Assembly (NCBI GenBank): GCA_905181725.1 | Contig: CAJIYX010000045.1 | Location: 1 to 48,272 of the forward strand | Reading direction: 5' to 3' | DNA length: 48,272 nt | Source: Alphaproteobacteria bacterium UBA830 | Lineage (GTDB): Bacteria; Pseudomonadota; Alphaproteobacteria; MPNO01; UBA830 | Shown: positions 17,171 through 26,796 of the stretch, piece after piece | Layout of the letters: each line of letters opens with the position of its first letter | How positions within the stretch are numbered: the stretch's first letter is position 1 | Made by a program: the position numbers and the translations under genes | The notes under the pieces: model-generated | What the model saw: the letters and a program-made list of their open reading frames with translations, nothing else | What the model was told of the DNA's origin: nothing | The model's database searches: none

Positions 17171-17884
17171 TCAGAACGTGCCGAGCACCGTCCGCTCAAA
17201 AACAAGCGGTAGCGAATCCGACGACAGTGCCAAGGTGCGTTCGCGACGCAGCGCCTCGTCCTCAATATGGGCTTGAATGAAAGTATCCAGATGCACATCC
17301 GGACCGAGCCGTCCGCGAACGTGATCGAGCATATCGGGCTGGCTCATCGCCCGCAGGATACGGCCTTCGGCGGAAATCTCGGCAAGCGCGACCGGTCCGC
17401 CATTCACATTCAGGCAACCCACAACCGCTGTATAGGCGAAAGCCCGGTCGATGATCTCGCCCACACCTTCGATCTCAACCCGGATACCATCCAACCGGTC
17501 ATAGGTGTAATTCCGCTCGGTCTCGTGCATCCGGTTGAGCTGCGCATCGTCTAGCCACATCACATAGGTGGTTACCCGCGTGCCGAGAGATGGATAAAAG
17601 GTCGACGGCACCGAGCCATAGCCCGCGAGATGCGCTGCATAAACAGAATCGAAATCATCCAGTAACCCGCGCTGGATCGGGATTTCCACATGTCCCGGCA
17701 GCACGCTGTACTTGCGTGCCAACTGCTCATGCGACTGGTTCGACCCGGCGGCCAGAACCGGCGTGCGGCCGGTCCGGTCGAAGCCGTGATCGTCCAGGTC
17801 GTGCGGTGTCCCGTTACGGAACACATAGGAGCGGCCGGGGACGGGAAACGGATAGGTTTTAGCGTGGGCGACGGGATCGTTCAT
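17171..17884 (-). CDS. Hypothetical protein with a GGCT-like N-terminal motif
   Basis: A 237-residue cytoplasmic protein (start ATG 17884). I do not recognise a named family with confidence. The segment TPVLAAGSNQSHEQLARKY near residue 42 resembles the YGSN loop and following helix of gamma-glutamylcyclotransferase-like proteins, and a glutamate at HETERNYTYDR near residue 125 could be the matching acid; this is a hint only. There is no signal peptide or membrane segment. It is convergent with the formate dehydrogenase alpha gene (six-base gap) and divergent from ubiD (92-base gap), so it is probably a single-gene transcript. Confidence 0.7.
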   Translation of the reverse strand: MNDPVAHAKTYPFPVPGRSYVFRNGTPHDLDDHGFDRTGRTPVLAAGSNQSHEQLARKYSVLPGHVEIPIQRGLLDDFDSVYAAHLAGYGSVPSTFYPSLGTRVTTYVMWLDDAQLNRMHETERNYTYDRLDGIRVEIEGVGEIIDRAFAYTAVVGCLNVNGGPVALAEISAEGRILRAMSQPDMLDHVRGRLGPDVHLDTFIQAHIEDEALRRERTLALSSDSLPLVFERTVLGTF

Positions 17885-17976
17885 GACCGATATAGAGCCC
17901 GAATCCGCATCGTCCGTCCAGATAGCGGATTGTCCTGCTTGACCGATATCCCGGCTTCGGGCAGAACCGCTCGACC

Positions 17977-19491
17977 ATGGCCTATGCCAATCTCCGCGAC
18001 TATATCGACCGCCTCGAATCCGAAGGCCGGCTGGTGCGCGTCTCGACACCCGTGTCGACGCGCCTCGAGATGACGGAAATCCAGACCCGCCTGCTGGCCG
18101 AAGAAGGCCCCGCCGTCCTTTTTGAAAACGCCACCGATGCCGATGGCAACCCCTGCGGGATGCCGGTTCTGGCCAATCTGTTCGGTACGGTCGAGCGCGT
18201 CGCCTGGGGCATGGACAAGACCCCGGAACAGCTTCGCGAATTCGGCGAGCAGCTTGCCTTTCTGCGCCAGCCCGAACCGCCCGGCGGCTGGCGCGAAGCA
18301 ATCGAGATGCTGCCACTGCTGAAGACGGTAATGGCGATGAAGCCAAAAACGGTCTCCCGCGCGCCATGCCAGGAAGTAGTGCTCACCGGCGACGATATCG
18401 ATCTCGCAAAACTGCCGGTCCAGATGTGCTGGCCAGGCGAACCGGCGCCGTTGATCACCTGGCCGCTGGTGGTCACGGAAGGCAAGAACGGCAAACCCAA
18501 TGTCGGCATCTATCGCATGCAGGTAACGGGACCTGACACAACGATCATGCGCTGGCTCGCGCATCGCGGCGGCGCGCATCATGCGAGCCACGCTGCAAAT
18601 GCAGGCGCCGACAGCATCCCCGCCGCGGCCGTGATCGGCGCAGATCCGGCAACCATCATTGCCGCCGTCGCGCCGGTGCCGGAATCCATGTCCGAATACC
18701 AGTTCGCGGGCCTGCTGCGCGGCCAGAAGCTTGCACTTGTCGACTGCAAAACCATACCTTTGCAGGTCCCGGCGGAAGCAGAAATCGTGATCGAAGGGCA
18801 TGTATCGCTGCGCAACACTGCGCTCGAAGGCCCTTATGGCGACCATACCGGCTATTACAACGCCGCCGAGCCATTCCCGGTGTTCACCGTGTCTGCGATC
18901 ACCATGCGGAAAAATCCGATTTATCTGACCACGTTTACGGGGCGTCCGCCGGACGAGCCGTCAGTGCTGGGCCGCGCGCTGAACGATGTGTTTATTCCGC
19001 TGCTGGTGCAGCAATTCCCGGAAATCGTCGATTTCTGGCTGCCGCCGGAGGCCTGTTCGTACCGCGTTGCCGTGGTATCGATCCGCAAAGAATACCCGGG
19101 TCACGCAAAACGGGTAATGATGGGCGTGTGGTCCTATCTTAAACAGTTCATGTACACCAAGTTCGTGATCATCGTGGATCACGATATTGACGCACGGAAA
19201 TGGGACGATGTGATCTGGGCGATTTCGACCAATGTGGATGCGGCACGCGATGTGACGATGATCGAGAACACCCCGATCGACTATCTCGACTTTGCGTCGC
19301 CGGTCGAAGGGCTGGGCTCAAAGATGGGGATCGATGCGACCGCGAAAATTCCGCCCGAAACGACACGGGAATGGGGCCGCAAAATTCGGATGTCCGACGA
19401 TATTATCGACGAGGTCACTTCCAAGTGGCAGGAATACGGTCTGCCGGGAAGCGGCACGCCGATCTGGAAATCAACCGACGACAAGAAATAG
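17977..19491 (+). CDS. ubiD: UbiD-family (3-octaprenyl-4-hydroxybenzoate) decarboxylase
   Basis: A 504-residue prenylated-FMN-dependent decarboxylase. Active-site elements are NVGIYRMQVTG near residue 172 (catalytic Arg), WLAHRGGAHH near residue 190 (flavin/metal ligands) and EGPYGDHTGYYN near residue 287. The Asp in place of the second Glu matches classical UbiD of ubiquinone synthesis, and the sequence is closer to that type than the two tandem homologs at 40-44 kb. It removes the carboxyl of polyprenyl-4-hydroxybenzoate at the inner membrane. The flavin prenyltransferase UbiX it needs is not in the window. It is followed 14 bases later by pmbA. Confidence 0.92.
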   Translation: MAYANLRDYIDRLESEGRLVRVSTPVSTRLEMTEIQTRLLAEEGPAVLFENATDADGNPCGMPVLANLFGTVERVAWGMDKTPEQLREFGEQLAFLRQPEPPGGWREAIEMLPLLKTVMAMKPKTVSRAPCQEVVLTGDDIDLAKLPVQMCWPGEPAPLITWPLVVTEGKNGKPNVGIYRMQVTGPDTTIMRWLAHRGGAHHASHAANAGADSIPAAAVIGADPATIIAAVAPVPESMSEYQFAGLLRGQKLALVDCKTIPLQVPAEAEIVIEGHVSLRNTALEGPYGDHTGYYNAAEPFPVFTVSAITMRKNPIYLTTFTGRPPDEPSVLGRALNDVFIPLLVQQFPEIVDFWLPPEACSYRVAVVSIRKEYPGHAKRVMMGVWSYLKQFMYTKFVIIVDHDIDARKWDDVIWAISTNVDAARDVTMIENTPIDYLDFASPVEGLGSKMGIDATAKIPPETTREWGRKIRMSDDIIDEVTSKWQEYGLPGSGTPIWKSTDDKK

Positions 19492-19505
19492 ACGGGTAGC
19501 AATAC

Positions 19506-20849
19506 ATGGCCGACGCCTATAATCAACTGAACCTTCTCTCCGACCTGCTCGACGCGGCAAAAAAAGCCGGGGCCGAGGCCGCGGACGCCGTGGTCTACAA
19601 CGCCGCATCACTGTCGGTTTCCTGCCGCATGGGCGAGCTGGAGAAACTGGAACGGGCGGAAAGCAATGATCTGGGCCTGCGCGTGCTAATCGGCAAGCAG
19701 CAGGCAATGGTGTCCTCCACCGACTTCGATCCATCAACCCTGAACGAAGTGGTCGAGCGCTGCGTCGCGATGGCAAAGGCCGCACCCGAAGATCCCTATT
19801 GCGGGCTCGCCGATCCGGATCAGATTGTCACCAACCCGCCAGTGATCGATATCTGCGACGACACCGAACCAACAAACGAGGCCATGGTTGAAGCAGCAAA
19901 AACCGCGGAAGATGCGGCCCGCGCCGTCGCCGGCGTCACCAATACCGAGGGGGCGGAGACCGGCTGGAGCCAGGCCGACATCGCTATAGCCGCGACCAAT
20001 GGCTTCGCCCGCAGCTATTCGACGTCGAGCCACAGTCTCGCGGCTTCCGTCGTTGCCGGCGAAGGTACGGCGATGGAACGGGATTACGACTACACCTCCG
20101 CGGTCTATTATTCGGACCTCGAAGACCCCGCCGAGATCGGCCGCAACGCCGGCCAACGCGCCGTCAAACGCCTGAACGCCCAGAAGGTCAAAACCCAGCA
20201 GGTGCCGGTTATTTACGATCCGCGCGTGTCCGGCGGTCTGGTGCGACACTTTGCGGGCGGCATCAACGGATCATCGATCACCCGCGGCACGTCGTTCCTA
20301 AAGGATTCGATGGGCGAAAAAATCTTCTCCGACGGCATCAACATCATCGATGATCCGCACCGCCCGCGCGGGTTTCGCTCGAAGCCATTCGACGCGGAAG
20401 GCCTCGCAAACAAGCGCAGCGCGATTGCCGATAACGGCGTGCTGACAACCTGGGTGCTCGATCTGTCGGCGGCGCGGCAGCTCGGTCTGGAATCCACCGG
20501 TCATGCATCGCGTGGCACGTCATCGCCGCCTTCGCCGTCACTCACCAATCTCTATATGGAAGCCGGCAGCCAGACTCCCGCCGAACTGATGGCGGATATC
20601 GAGAACGGCTTTTACATCACCGAGCTGATCGGCATGGGGATCAATATGATCACCGGCGATTACAGTCGCGGGGCGACCGGGTTCTGGATCGAGAATGGCG
20701 AGATCACCTATCCGGTCAGTGAAATGACCATCGCCGGCAACCTAAAGGACTTGTTCGCCAACCTCGTTCCGGCGAACGATCTGAAATTCCGCTATGGCAC
20801 CGATGCACCGACGATCCGTGTCGACGGCCTGACCGTTGCCGGCGTCTGA
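19506..20849 (+). CDS. pmbA: TldD/PmbA-family metalloprotease-like protein PmbA
   Basis: A 447-residue PmbA. N-terminal part: AAKKAGAEAADAVVYNAAS and ERAESNDLGLRVLIGKQQA. The C-terminal core includes QVPVIYDPRVSGGLVRHF, GFRSKPFDAEG, RGTSSPPSPSLTNLYMEAGS and GMGINMITGDYSRGATGFWI. In characterised bacteria the TldD/TldE(PmbA) heterodimer is a zinc protease acting on modified peptides and on CcdA antitoxin; the PmbA partner itself lacks the zinc site. TldD is not in the window. The gene follows ubiD by 14 bases and precedes the LPS transport operon, a neighbourhood seen in other alphaproteobacteria. Confidence 0.92.
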   Translation: MADAYNQLNLLSDLLDAAKKAGAEAADAVVYNAASLSVSCRMGELEKLERAESNDLGLRVLIGKQQAMVSSTDFDPSTLNEVVERCVAMAKAAPEDPYCGLADPDQIVTNPPVIDICDDTEPTNEAMVEAAKTAEDAARAVAGVTNTEGAETGWSQADIAIAATNGFARSYSTSSHSLAASVVAGEGTAMERDYDYTSAVYYSDLEDPAEIGRNAGQRAVKRLNAQKVKTQQVPVIYDPRVSGGLVRHFAGGINGSSITRGTSFLKDSMGEKIFSDGINIIDDPHRPRGFRSKPFDAEGLANKRSAIADNGVLTTWVLDLSAARQLGLESTGHASRGTSSPPSPSLTNLYMEAGSQTPAELMADIENGFYITELIGMGINMITGDYSRGATGFWIENGEITYPVSEMTIAGNLKDLFANLVPANDLKFRYGTDAPTIRVDGLTVAGV

Positions 20850-20957
20850 TCGGCCAAATCCCTGATTCAGAGAGTGATATCAAACATTTGGCTGGATTCG
20901 TCCATCGTGGTATTCTGAATCTCGGGATTACTCTCACGCGAAACGGAATACGCTCCT

Positions 20958-22841
20958 TTGGCTGAACCTGTTCAGGCGCCCGATACGGGCCACGAACTTA
21001 CCGATGACGCACATGCAACGTCCGACGCCCTTGTCCGGCGGCTGGCGAAGGAACAGCTCTGGCCGCAGCGTGGCCGGATTGGGCTGACGTTTATTTGCAT
21101 GGTCCTGGTCGCCGGATCGTCGGCCGCCATGATTTATCTGCTCAAAGACGTGGTCGATCAGGTGCTGGTCGCGCGGGACCGCGAGATGCTCTATCTGCTG
21201 CCCGGCGTCATTATCGGCCTCGCGCTCGTCTCCGGCATCGCCGGGTATTTCGAAGCGGTGAATATGGAGGTGATCGGGCATCGCATGGTCGCCAATCTTC
21301 AGCGCCTGATGTATCGCGGGATGATCTGGTCAGACCTGCAGTTCTTTCACGACAACTCAGTCGGCCGACTGATTTCACGCTTTATCAACGATGCCGGTCT
21401 GTTGCGGTTCTCGGTTGCCAAAGCGCTGACAGGGCTGGTCAAGGATTCGCTCCTCGTCGTCTTCCTTGTCACCATCCTGCTCGTCCATAACTGGGTCCTC
21501 GCGCTGCTGACGGTGGTTGTCTTTCCGTTGGCGCTCTATCCGATCGTCCGTATCGGCAAGCGGATGCGCAAGATTTCACGTAACACTCAGGTCGAGACCG
21601 GCGAGTTGACCACCCTGCTCGACGAGACGTTCCAGGGCGCGCGCCACGTCAAGGCGTACACCATGGAGGAACAGGAAACGGCGCGGGCTACCCGCGCCAT
21701 AGAGAAGATCTTCGACCTCACCCGCAAAGCCGCGCGCGTCCAGGCGATCAGCCGGCCGCTGATGGAAACGCTGGGCGGTATCGCCCTCGCGCTCGCGATC
21801 CTGTATGGCGGCTCTCAAGTCATTGAGGGCACCATGACGACCGGTGAACTCGCTTCGTTCCTCGCCGCTCTGCTCGCCGCCTACAAGCCTATGAAAAACA
21901 TCGCCAACCTGAACGCGACGCTGCAGCAGGGTCTTGCTGCGGCGCAGAGGGTGTTCAACATCCTCGACCTGGCACCTTCGATCGACGACAAGGCAGGTGC
22001 AGTGCAGCTAGATAAAATCCGCGGCGATATCCGATTTACGGACGTGCAGTTCCGTTACGACGACAAGGGCACGGCCCTGAACGGTATCGACCTGGATATT
22101 CCGGCCGGCAAAACCGTTGCCCTGGTCGGGCCGTCGGGCGCCGGAAAATCAACCATTCTCAATCTCATCCCCCGGTTTTACGATGCCAATAGCGGTTCAG
22201 TAACCGTCGACGGGCATGACGTGCGCGACGTGGCGCTTGAAAGTCTGCGCCGCTGCATCGGCCTCGTCAGCCAGGAGATTTCGCTGTTCGACGATACGAT
22301 CCGCGCAAATATCGCGTATGGCCGGCCCGGCGCGACGGAGGAAGAAATCACCCGTGCGGCGATCGATGCCGACGCCCATGACTTCATTACCGGCCTGCCC
22401 GACGGTTACGATACCCATGTCGGCGGACGCGGCGTCAAACTGTCTGGTGGGCAACGCCAGCGGATCGCGATTGCCCGCGCGATGATCAAGGATGCCCCTA
22501 TCCTGCTGCTCGACGAGGCGACATCGGCGCTCGACACAGAAACCGAACGCCAGGTGCAGGCGGCCCTCGCCCGCCTGAAGCAGGGTCGAACCACGGTCGT
22601 CATCGCGCACAGGCTGTCCACCATCGTCGAGGCCGATACGATTTTCGTCATGGAAGATGGCCGTGTCGTCGAGACCGGAACGCACAGCGAGCTTCTTGCC
22701 CAGGGCGGTGCCTATAAACGACTTTATACGTTGCAGTTTGCGGGCGATGAGCGCGTGGAGCGGCCCAGCGCCACCGAAACGGTCAGGTCCGGTGACGGCG
22801 CCAATCCAGATGCCGGGCCACCGGCCACTGTGCAGGCCTGA
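20958..22841 (+). CDS. msbA: Lipid A/LPS ABC exporter-like permease-ATPase (MsbA type)
   Basis: A 627-residue half-transporter: six membrane helices in about residues 30-320, then an ATPase domain with Walker A GPSGAGKST, Q-loop VSQEISLFDD, signature LSGGQRQR, Walker B ILLLDEA and switch IAHRLST. The family flips lipid A-core across the inner membrane. A TTG at 20958 is taken as the start because the segment LADEPVQ-like N-terminus runs without another conserved Met; no strong ribosome site is visible, so the start is uncertain. The 108-base gap after pmbA holds a 7-bp inverted repeat (GCCAAAT/ATTTGGC). It heads a tight operon with DUF374, waaA, lpxK and lpxL, which supports the LPS role. Confidence 0.9.
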   Translation: MAEPVQAPDTGHELTDDAHATSDALVRRLAKEQLWPQRGRIGLTFICMVLVAGSSAAMIYLLKDVVDQVLVARDREMLYLLPGVIIGLALVSGIAGYFEAVNMEVIGHRMVANLQRLMYRGMIWSDLQFFHDNSVGRLISRFINDAGLLRFSVAKALTGLVKDSLLVVFLVTILLVHNWVLALLTVVVFPLALYPIVRIGKRMRKISRNTQVETGELTTLLDETFQGARHVKAYTMEEQETARATRAIEKIFDLTRKAARVQAISRPLMETLGGIALALAILYGGSQVIEGTMTTGELASFLAALLAAYKPMKNIANLNATLQQGLAAAQRVFNILDLAPSIDDKAGAVQLDKIRGDIRFTDVQFRYDDKGTALNGIDLDIPAGKTVALVGPSGAGKSTILNLIPRFYDANSGSVTVDGHDVRDVALESLRRCIGLVSQEISLFDDTIRANIAYGRPGATEEEITRAAIDADAHDFITGLPDGYDTHVGGRGVKLSGGQRQRIAIARAMIKDAPILLLDEATSALDTETERQVQAALARLKQGRTTVVIAHRLSTIVEADTIFVMEDGRVVETGTHSELLAQGGAYKRLYTLQFAGDERVERPSATETVRSGDGANPDAGPPATVQA

Positions 22842-22844
22842 CCG

Positions 22845-23591
22845 ATGGCTGCCGCAAGCCGGCTCATGCGTCGTCCTGCCGTCAGCGCGGCCCTCAGCTG
22901 GCTCGCTGCACGCTACATCCGGCTGGTGTGGGTCACGGGAAGCTGGCGAATAGAGAACGCGGATATTGCCGACAGGATGGTCGCTGACGGCACCCCGTTT
23001 ATCGCGTGTTTCTGGCATGGACGTATGCTGATGATCCCGAACGCCTGGAAATACGACGCAAGGATGAGCATCCTGATCTCGCATCACCGCGATGGCGTTT
23101 TCATCTCCCGCACGCTGGCTCACCTGGGGATTGGCACGATTGCCGGGTCGTCGTCTCGCGGCGGCGGCGGCGCGCTGGTCAATATGGTCCGCGCACTCAA
23201 ACGAGGCGAATACATGGGCATTACCCCGGACGGGCCGCGTGGCCCACGCATGCGGGCAGCGCCCGGGGCCACTGCGGCGGCAAGATTGTCCGGCGCGGTC
23301 CTCCTCCCCGTGTCGTACAGTGCGGCGCGGCGGCGGGTGCTCAATTCATGGGACCGGTTCGTGGTGCCGTTACCATTTAGCCGCGGCATTATCCGCCTTG
23401 GTACCGCCATCGAAGTGCCGCGGGACGCAGACGAAGCCCAGCTAGAGGCCACACGCCACAGACTTGAGAGCGAATTAATTTCCCTCACGACAGCGCTCGA
23501 CACCGAACTGGGCGTTGACCCGGTGGACCCCGCGCCTGAAATTTCCGCCGCTGATTCCCACGACCTTGCCGCCAAAGGCGGCGCCGAATGA
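22845..23591 (+). CDS. DUF374 / lysophospholipid acyltransferase family protein
   Basis: A 248-residue DUF374 protein. Family blocks are FIACFWHGRMLMIP near residue 53 (conserved His), ISHHRDGVFISR near residue 80, SSSRGGGGAL near residue 102 and GITPDGPRGPRM near residue 123, resembling the PlsC-type acyltransferase active-site order. A hydrophobic N-terminal segment suggests membrane association. The gene sits three bases after msbA and overlaps waaA by four (ATGA). This position is conserved in alphaproteobacterial LPS operons and implies a role in lipid A or membrane lipid acylation, but the reaction is not established. Confidence 0.87.
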   Translation: MAAASRLMRRPAVSAALSWLAARYIRLVWVTGSWRIENADIADRMVADGTPFIACFWHGRMLMIPNAWKYDARMSILISHHRDGVFISRTLAHLGIGTIAGSSSRGGGGALVNMVRALKRGEYMGITPDGPRGPRMRAAPGATAAARLSGAVLLPVSYSAARRRVLNSWDRFVVPLPFSRGIIRLGTAIEVPRDADEAQLEATRHRLESELISLTTALDTELGVDPVDPAPEISAADSHDLAAKGGAE

Positions 23592-24895
23592 GTATCGCCG
23601 TCTATCGCGCGCTAACATGGGCAACCGGTCCCCTGATCCGCCGGTATCTAAAGCGGCGGCTGGATGCAGGCCGAGAAGACGCCACCCGTTTCGGCGAACG
23701 GTTTGGTGATGCCTCCGCGCCACGCCCCGAAGGTCCGCTGATCTGGATTCACGCCTCCAGCGTCGGCGAGTCGCTGTCGATGCTGAGCCTCATCGAACGC
23801 CTCCGCCGCGAACGCCGGGAGATCGCGATCCTCATGACATCGGGCACAGTCAGTTCGGCCCGCATTCTTGAAAACCGCCTGCCGGAAGGGGTGATACATC
23901 AATATATTCCGGTCGATCGGATGTCCTGGGTACGACGGTTCCTCGATCACTGGCGGCCTGACCTGGTGCTGTGGGTTGAATCAGAGTTCTGGCCAGGTGT
24001 CCTTTCCGAAGTCAAAATCCGCGGGATACCCGCGATTCTGATGAATGCACGTATTTCGGCACGGTCCTGGCGGGGCTGGCGGCGCGCGCCGTGGATGATC
24101 CGCCATATACTCGCGACCTTCGATCTCTGCATGGCGCAGACGGACCTGGATGCTGAACGCCTGCGCGACCTTGGCGCCGGCAGCGTCGCCTGCCCTGGCA
24201 ATCTGAAATTCGCCGCCGAGCCGTTGCCTGCCAAGCCGGATGCGCTGACCGCGCTCGAAACGTCGATAGCAGCCCGCCCGCGCTGGCTCGCTTTCAGCAC
24301 CCACCCCGGCGAAGAAGAAACCATCGCCGCGGCTCACCGGATTCTAATCCGCAATCTTCCCGATATTCTGACCATGATCGTCCCACGTCATCCGGCGCGC
24401 GGCACCGATATCGAGAAAGTACTCACGGCGTCAGGCAGTGCCGTAACCCTGCGCAGTCGTGGCGAAGCGCTGACCAGAGATACCGGCTACCTGCTTGCCG
24501 ACACCATGGGCGAGCTTGGCCTGTTTTTCCGACTGACGGATATCGCCTTTGTCGGAGGCTCCCTGGTGCCGCACGGCGGACAGAACCCGATCGAACCCGC
24601 CCGGTTGGGCTGTGCGATCGTCCATGGTCCGCATATGGAAAACTTTCTCGCCATCGAGGGTGAACTCAAAGCTGCCGGTGCTTCGTCGCTGGCGGCCACC
24701 GCGGAGGAAATCGCCCGCGAAGTAGGCACTTTGCTGTCCAATGCAGGACAGCTCCAGCGCCGCGTAGCGGCCTCGCGCTCGATCGCTGACGGCAAGTTCA
24801 GCATCCTCGATGCAGTCTTTAGCCATCTCGACCCGGCTCTGAACCGCATTTCATCGGCGCAACCAATACCGGCATCCCGCGATGCGCGCGCCTGA
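23588..24895 (+). CDS. waaA: 3-deoxy-D-manno-octulosonic acid (Kdo) transferase
   Basis: A 435-residue GT-B glycosyltransferase that adds Kdo to lipid IVA at the inner face of the inner membrane. N-terminal hallmark: IWIHASSVGESLS near residue 53 with the catalytic Glu, followed by LMTSGTVSSARI and QYIPVD. Acceptor/donor blocks include VLWVESEFWPGV, ILMNARISARSW, and the C-terminal HGGQNPIEPARLGCAIVHGP CMP-Kdo site. The start ATG overlaps the DUF374 stop. The gene's last 14 bases overlap lpxK, indicating tight translational coupling. Confidence 0.94.
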   Translation: MSIAVYRALTWATGPLIRRYLKRRLDAGREDATRFGERFGDASAPRPEGPLIWIHASSVGESLSMLSLIERLRRERREIAILMTSGTVSSARILENRLPEGVIHQYIPVDRMSWVRRFLDHWRPDLVLWVESEFWPGVLSEVKIRGIPAILMNARISARSWRGWRRAPWMIRHILATFDLCMAQTDLDAERLRDLGAGSVACPGNLKFAAEPLPAKPDALTALETSIAARPRWLAFSTHPGEEETIAAAHRILIRNLPDILTMIVPRHPARGTDIEKVLTASGSAVTLRSRGEALTRDTGYLLADTMGELGLFFRLTDIAFVGGSLVPHGGQNPIEPARLGCAIVHGPHMENFLAIEGELKAAGASSLAATAEEIAREVGTLLSNAGQLQRRVAASRSIADGKFSILDAVFSHLDPALNRISSAQPIPASRDARA

Positions 24896-25859
24896 ATTCT
24901 GGCGCCATAGCGGGCTACTACCGGTCCTGTTGTCACCGGCAGGCGCGATCTGGCAGTGGCGCACGGCATCCCGTATTCGACGGACTGTCCCTGTAAAAAC
25001 CGGCGTGCCCGTCATCTGCATCGGAAATGCCGTTGTCGGAGGTGCGGGCAAGACACCGGTCGCAATGTCGATCGCAGATAGCCTGCAGCGCCAGGGCACA
25101 AAGCCGCATTTTCTCAGCCGCGGCTATGGCGGGACAACCATCGCGCCGACACTGGTCGACCCGGCGCATCATTCGGCGTGTGACGTGGGCGATGAGCCAT
25201 TGCTGCTGGCGCGCCATGCCCCGACATGGGTTGCCCGCGATCGTGTGGCTGGCGCAAAAGCCGCCGTATCGGCAGGAGCGGAAATCGTCATCCTCGATGA
25301 CGGATTTCAGAACCCGTCATTGCACAAGGACATCTCGATCCTGGTGGTCGATGGCGGCTACGGTTTCGGCAACCGGCGCGTCATGCCGGCGGGTCCGCTC
25401 CGCGAGAACCTAGACAACGCGATCGCACGCGCCGATGCCGTGACGATCATCGGCACGGATCGCCATGGTATCGAAGCGTCTCTGTCTGGCAGAAAGCCGG
25501 TCCTCGCCGCTCGGTTCATTCCCCGCATCGAAGACGAAGACCTTTCGGGCAAGGCAGTGCTGGCCTTTGCCGGGATCGGCAGGCCCGAAAAATTCTTCGA
25601 GACCCTCGCCGGAATGGGCTGTGATGTGGTCGCGACCCGGGCCTTTGCCGATCATCACCCGTATGCCAACGACGAAGTGATGCGGCTGGTCGAAGACGCC
25701 GCCGCGGCAGGGGCCATCGCCGTCACGACGGAAAAGGACGCCGTCCGCCTGCCGCCAGAAGCCTGCGACATCGTGCGCACGCTGGGCGTGACACTAGAAT
25801 GGCGTGACCGGAATGCACTCGATACACTGTTATCCCCGGCCCTAACGGCGAAAGCATAG
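24882..25859 (+). CDS. lpxK: Tetraacyldisaccharide 4'-kinase
   Basis: A 325-residue LpxK, which phosphorylates the 4' position of the tetraacyldisaccharide lipid A precursor with ATP. The Walker A loop GNAVVGGAGKTPVA begins near residue 48. SRGYGG near residue 81 and the metal/Walker B-like ILDDGFQNPSLHKD near residue 143 are classic. The later segment FAGIGRPEKFFETL and 'FADHHPY' near residue 250 complete the family pattern. It has an N-terminal membrane-associated helix (HSGLLPVLLSPAGAIW). It overlaps waaA by 14 bases and ends three bases before lpxL. Confidence 0.95.
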   Translation: MRAPEFWRHSGLLPVLLSPAGAIWQWRTASRIRRTVPVKTGVPVICIGNAVVGGAGKTPVAMSIADSLQRQGTKPHFLSRGYGGTTIAPTLVDPAHHSACDVGDEPLLLARHAPTWVARDRVAGAKAAVSAGAEIVILDDGFQNPSLHKDISILVVDGGYGFGNRRVMPAGPLRENLDNAIARADAVTIIGTDRHGIEASLSGRKPVLAARFIPRIEDEDLSGKAVLAFAGIGRPEKFFETLAGMGCDVVATRAFADHHPYANDEVMRLVEDAAAAGAIAVTTEKDAVRLPPEACDIVRTLGVTLEWRDRNALDTLLSPALTAKA

Positions 25860-25862
25860 ATT

Positions 25863-26780
25863 TTGGCGCGCTATTCCGAACGGTTCTGGCAAAAACCCAG
25901 GTTCAAGCATTACCTCGAATATGCGCTGGCCGCAGCGGTTTGCGGCGTGCTGCGGCGGATGCCGATAGATTTTTCTTCCAATATACTCGCAGGTCTTGGC
26001 CGGTACATCGGTCCGAAATTATCGCTCAGCGAGCGGGCACGCGAGAACATCCGTCTGATATGGCCAGACATCACGCCACAGAAAATGGAAGAAATACTTG
26101 TCGGTTGCTGGGACAATTTTTCACGCGTAAGCAACGATTACTGGAGCCTCGATAAGATCCGCACGGATCAGGATCATCGGATTGAGATCGTGGGTGCCGA
26201 ACATCTGGACACCCTTCGTGAAAGCGGCAAATCAGGTATTCTGTTTGCCGGGCATATCGCCAATTGGGAAATGGTCACCCTGGCGGCACGCAAACACAAC
26301 CTGCCACTGACCGTCGTCTACCGGCCTTTCAACAATCCATTCATCGATGCACGCGTCCGCGACTGGCAACGGGGCAGCGGCGTTGAATTGATCATGAAGG
26401 GCCGCGAGGGTGCGCGGCGATTGACCCAGATACTGAAGTGTGACGGACATACGGTCATGCTGGTCGATGTACGCATGAATGACGGCCTGAAAGCGCCCTT
26501 CCTCGGCGTGGACGCGATGACACCGGCGGCGCCGGCGGCATTGGCGCTCAAATACGATGCCCTGCTCGTGCCGATCCGGGTTGAGCGCACCGGCCCCACC
26601 CATTTCCGGGTAACGGTCGAGGAACCGAAACCGGCGGTAAATACGGGCGACCGGAATGCCGATATTCTGGCTACGACCAATTGGATCAACGACCGGTTCA
26701 GCGCCTGGATTACCGACCGCCCCGAACAATGGATGTGGTTTCACCGGCGCTGGGGCAAGGACCCCAAACGCCCCGACTGA
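25863..26780 (+). CDS. lpxL: LpxL/HtrB-type lipid A late acyltransferase
   Basis: A 305-residue inner-membrane acyltransferase. An N-terminal hydrophobic segment (YALAAAVCGVLRRM) is followed by the catalytic H-x4-E motif FAGHIANWEM near residue 119. VYRPFNNPFID, MKGREGARRL and the 'PAAPAALALKYDALLVP' region follow. The enzyme adds a secondary acyl chain to Kdo-lipid IVA. The start appears to be TTG at 25863, three bases after the lpxK stop; no better ATG precedes the conserved N-terminus. It is the last gene of the LPS operon and converges on the M23 peptidase gene with a 16-base gap. Confidence 0.88.
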   Translation: MARYSERFWQKPRFKHYLEYALAAAVCGVLRRMPIDFSSNILAGLGRYIGPKLSLSERARENIRLIWPDITPQKMEEILVGCWDNFSRVSNDYWSLDKIRTDQDHRIEIVGAEHLDTLRESGKSGILFAGHIANWEMVTLAARKHNLPLTVVYRPFNNPFIDARVRDWQRGSGVELIMKGREGARRLTQILKCDGHTVMLVDVRMNDGLKAPFLGVDAMTPAAPAALALKYDALLVPIRVERTGPTHFRVTVEEPKPAVNTGDRNADILATTNWINDRFSAWITDRPEQWMWFHRRWGKDPKRPD

Positions 26781-26796
26781 AAGCTGCGGATGAACC

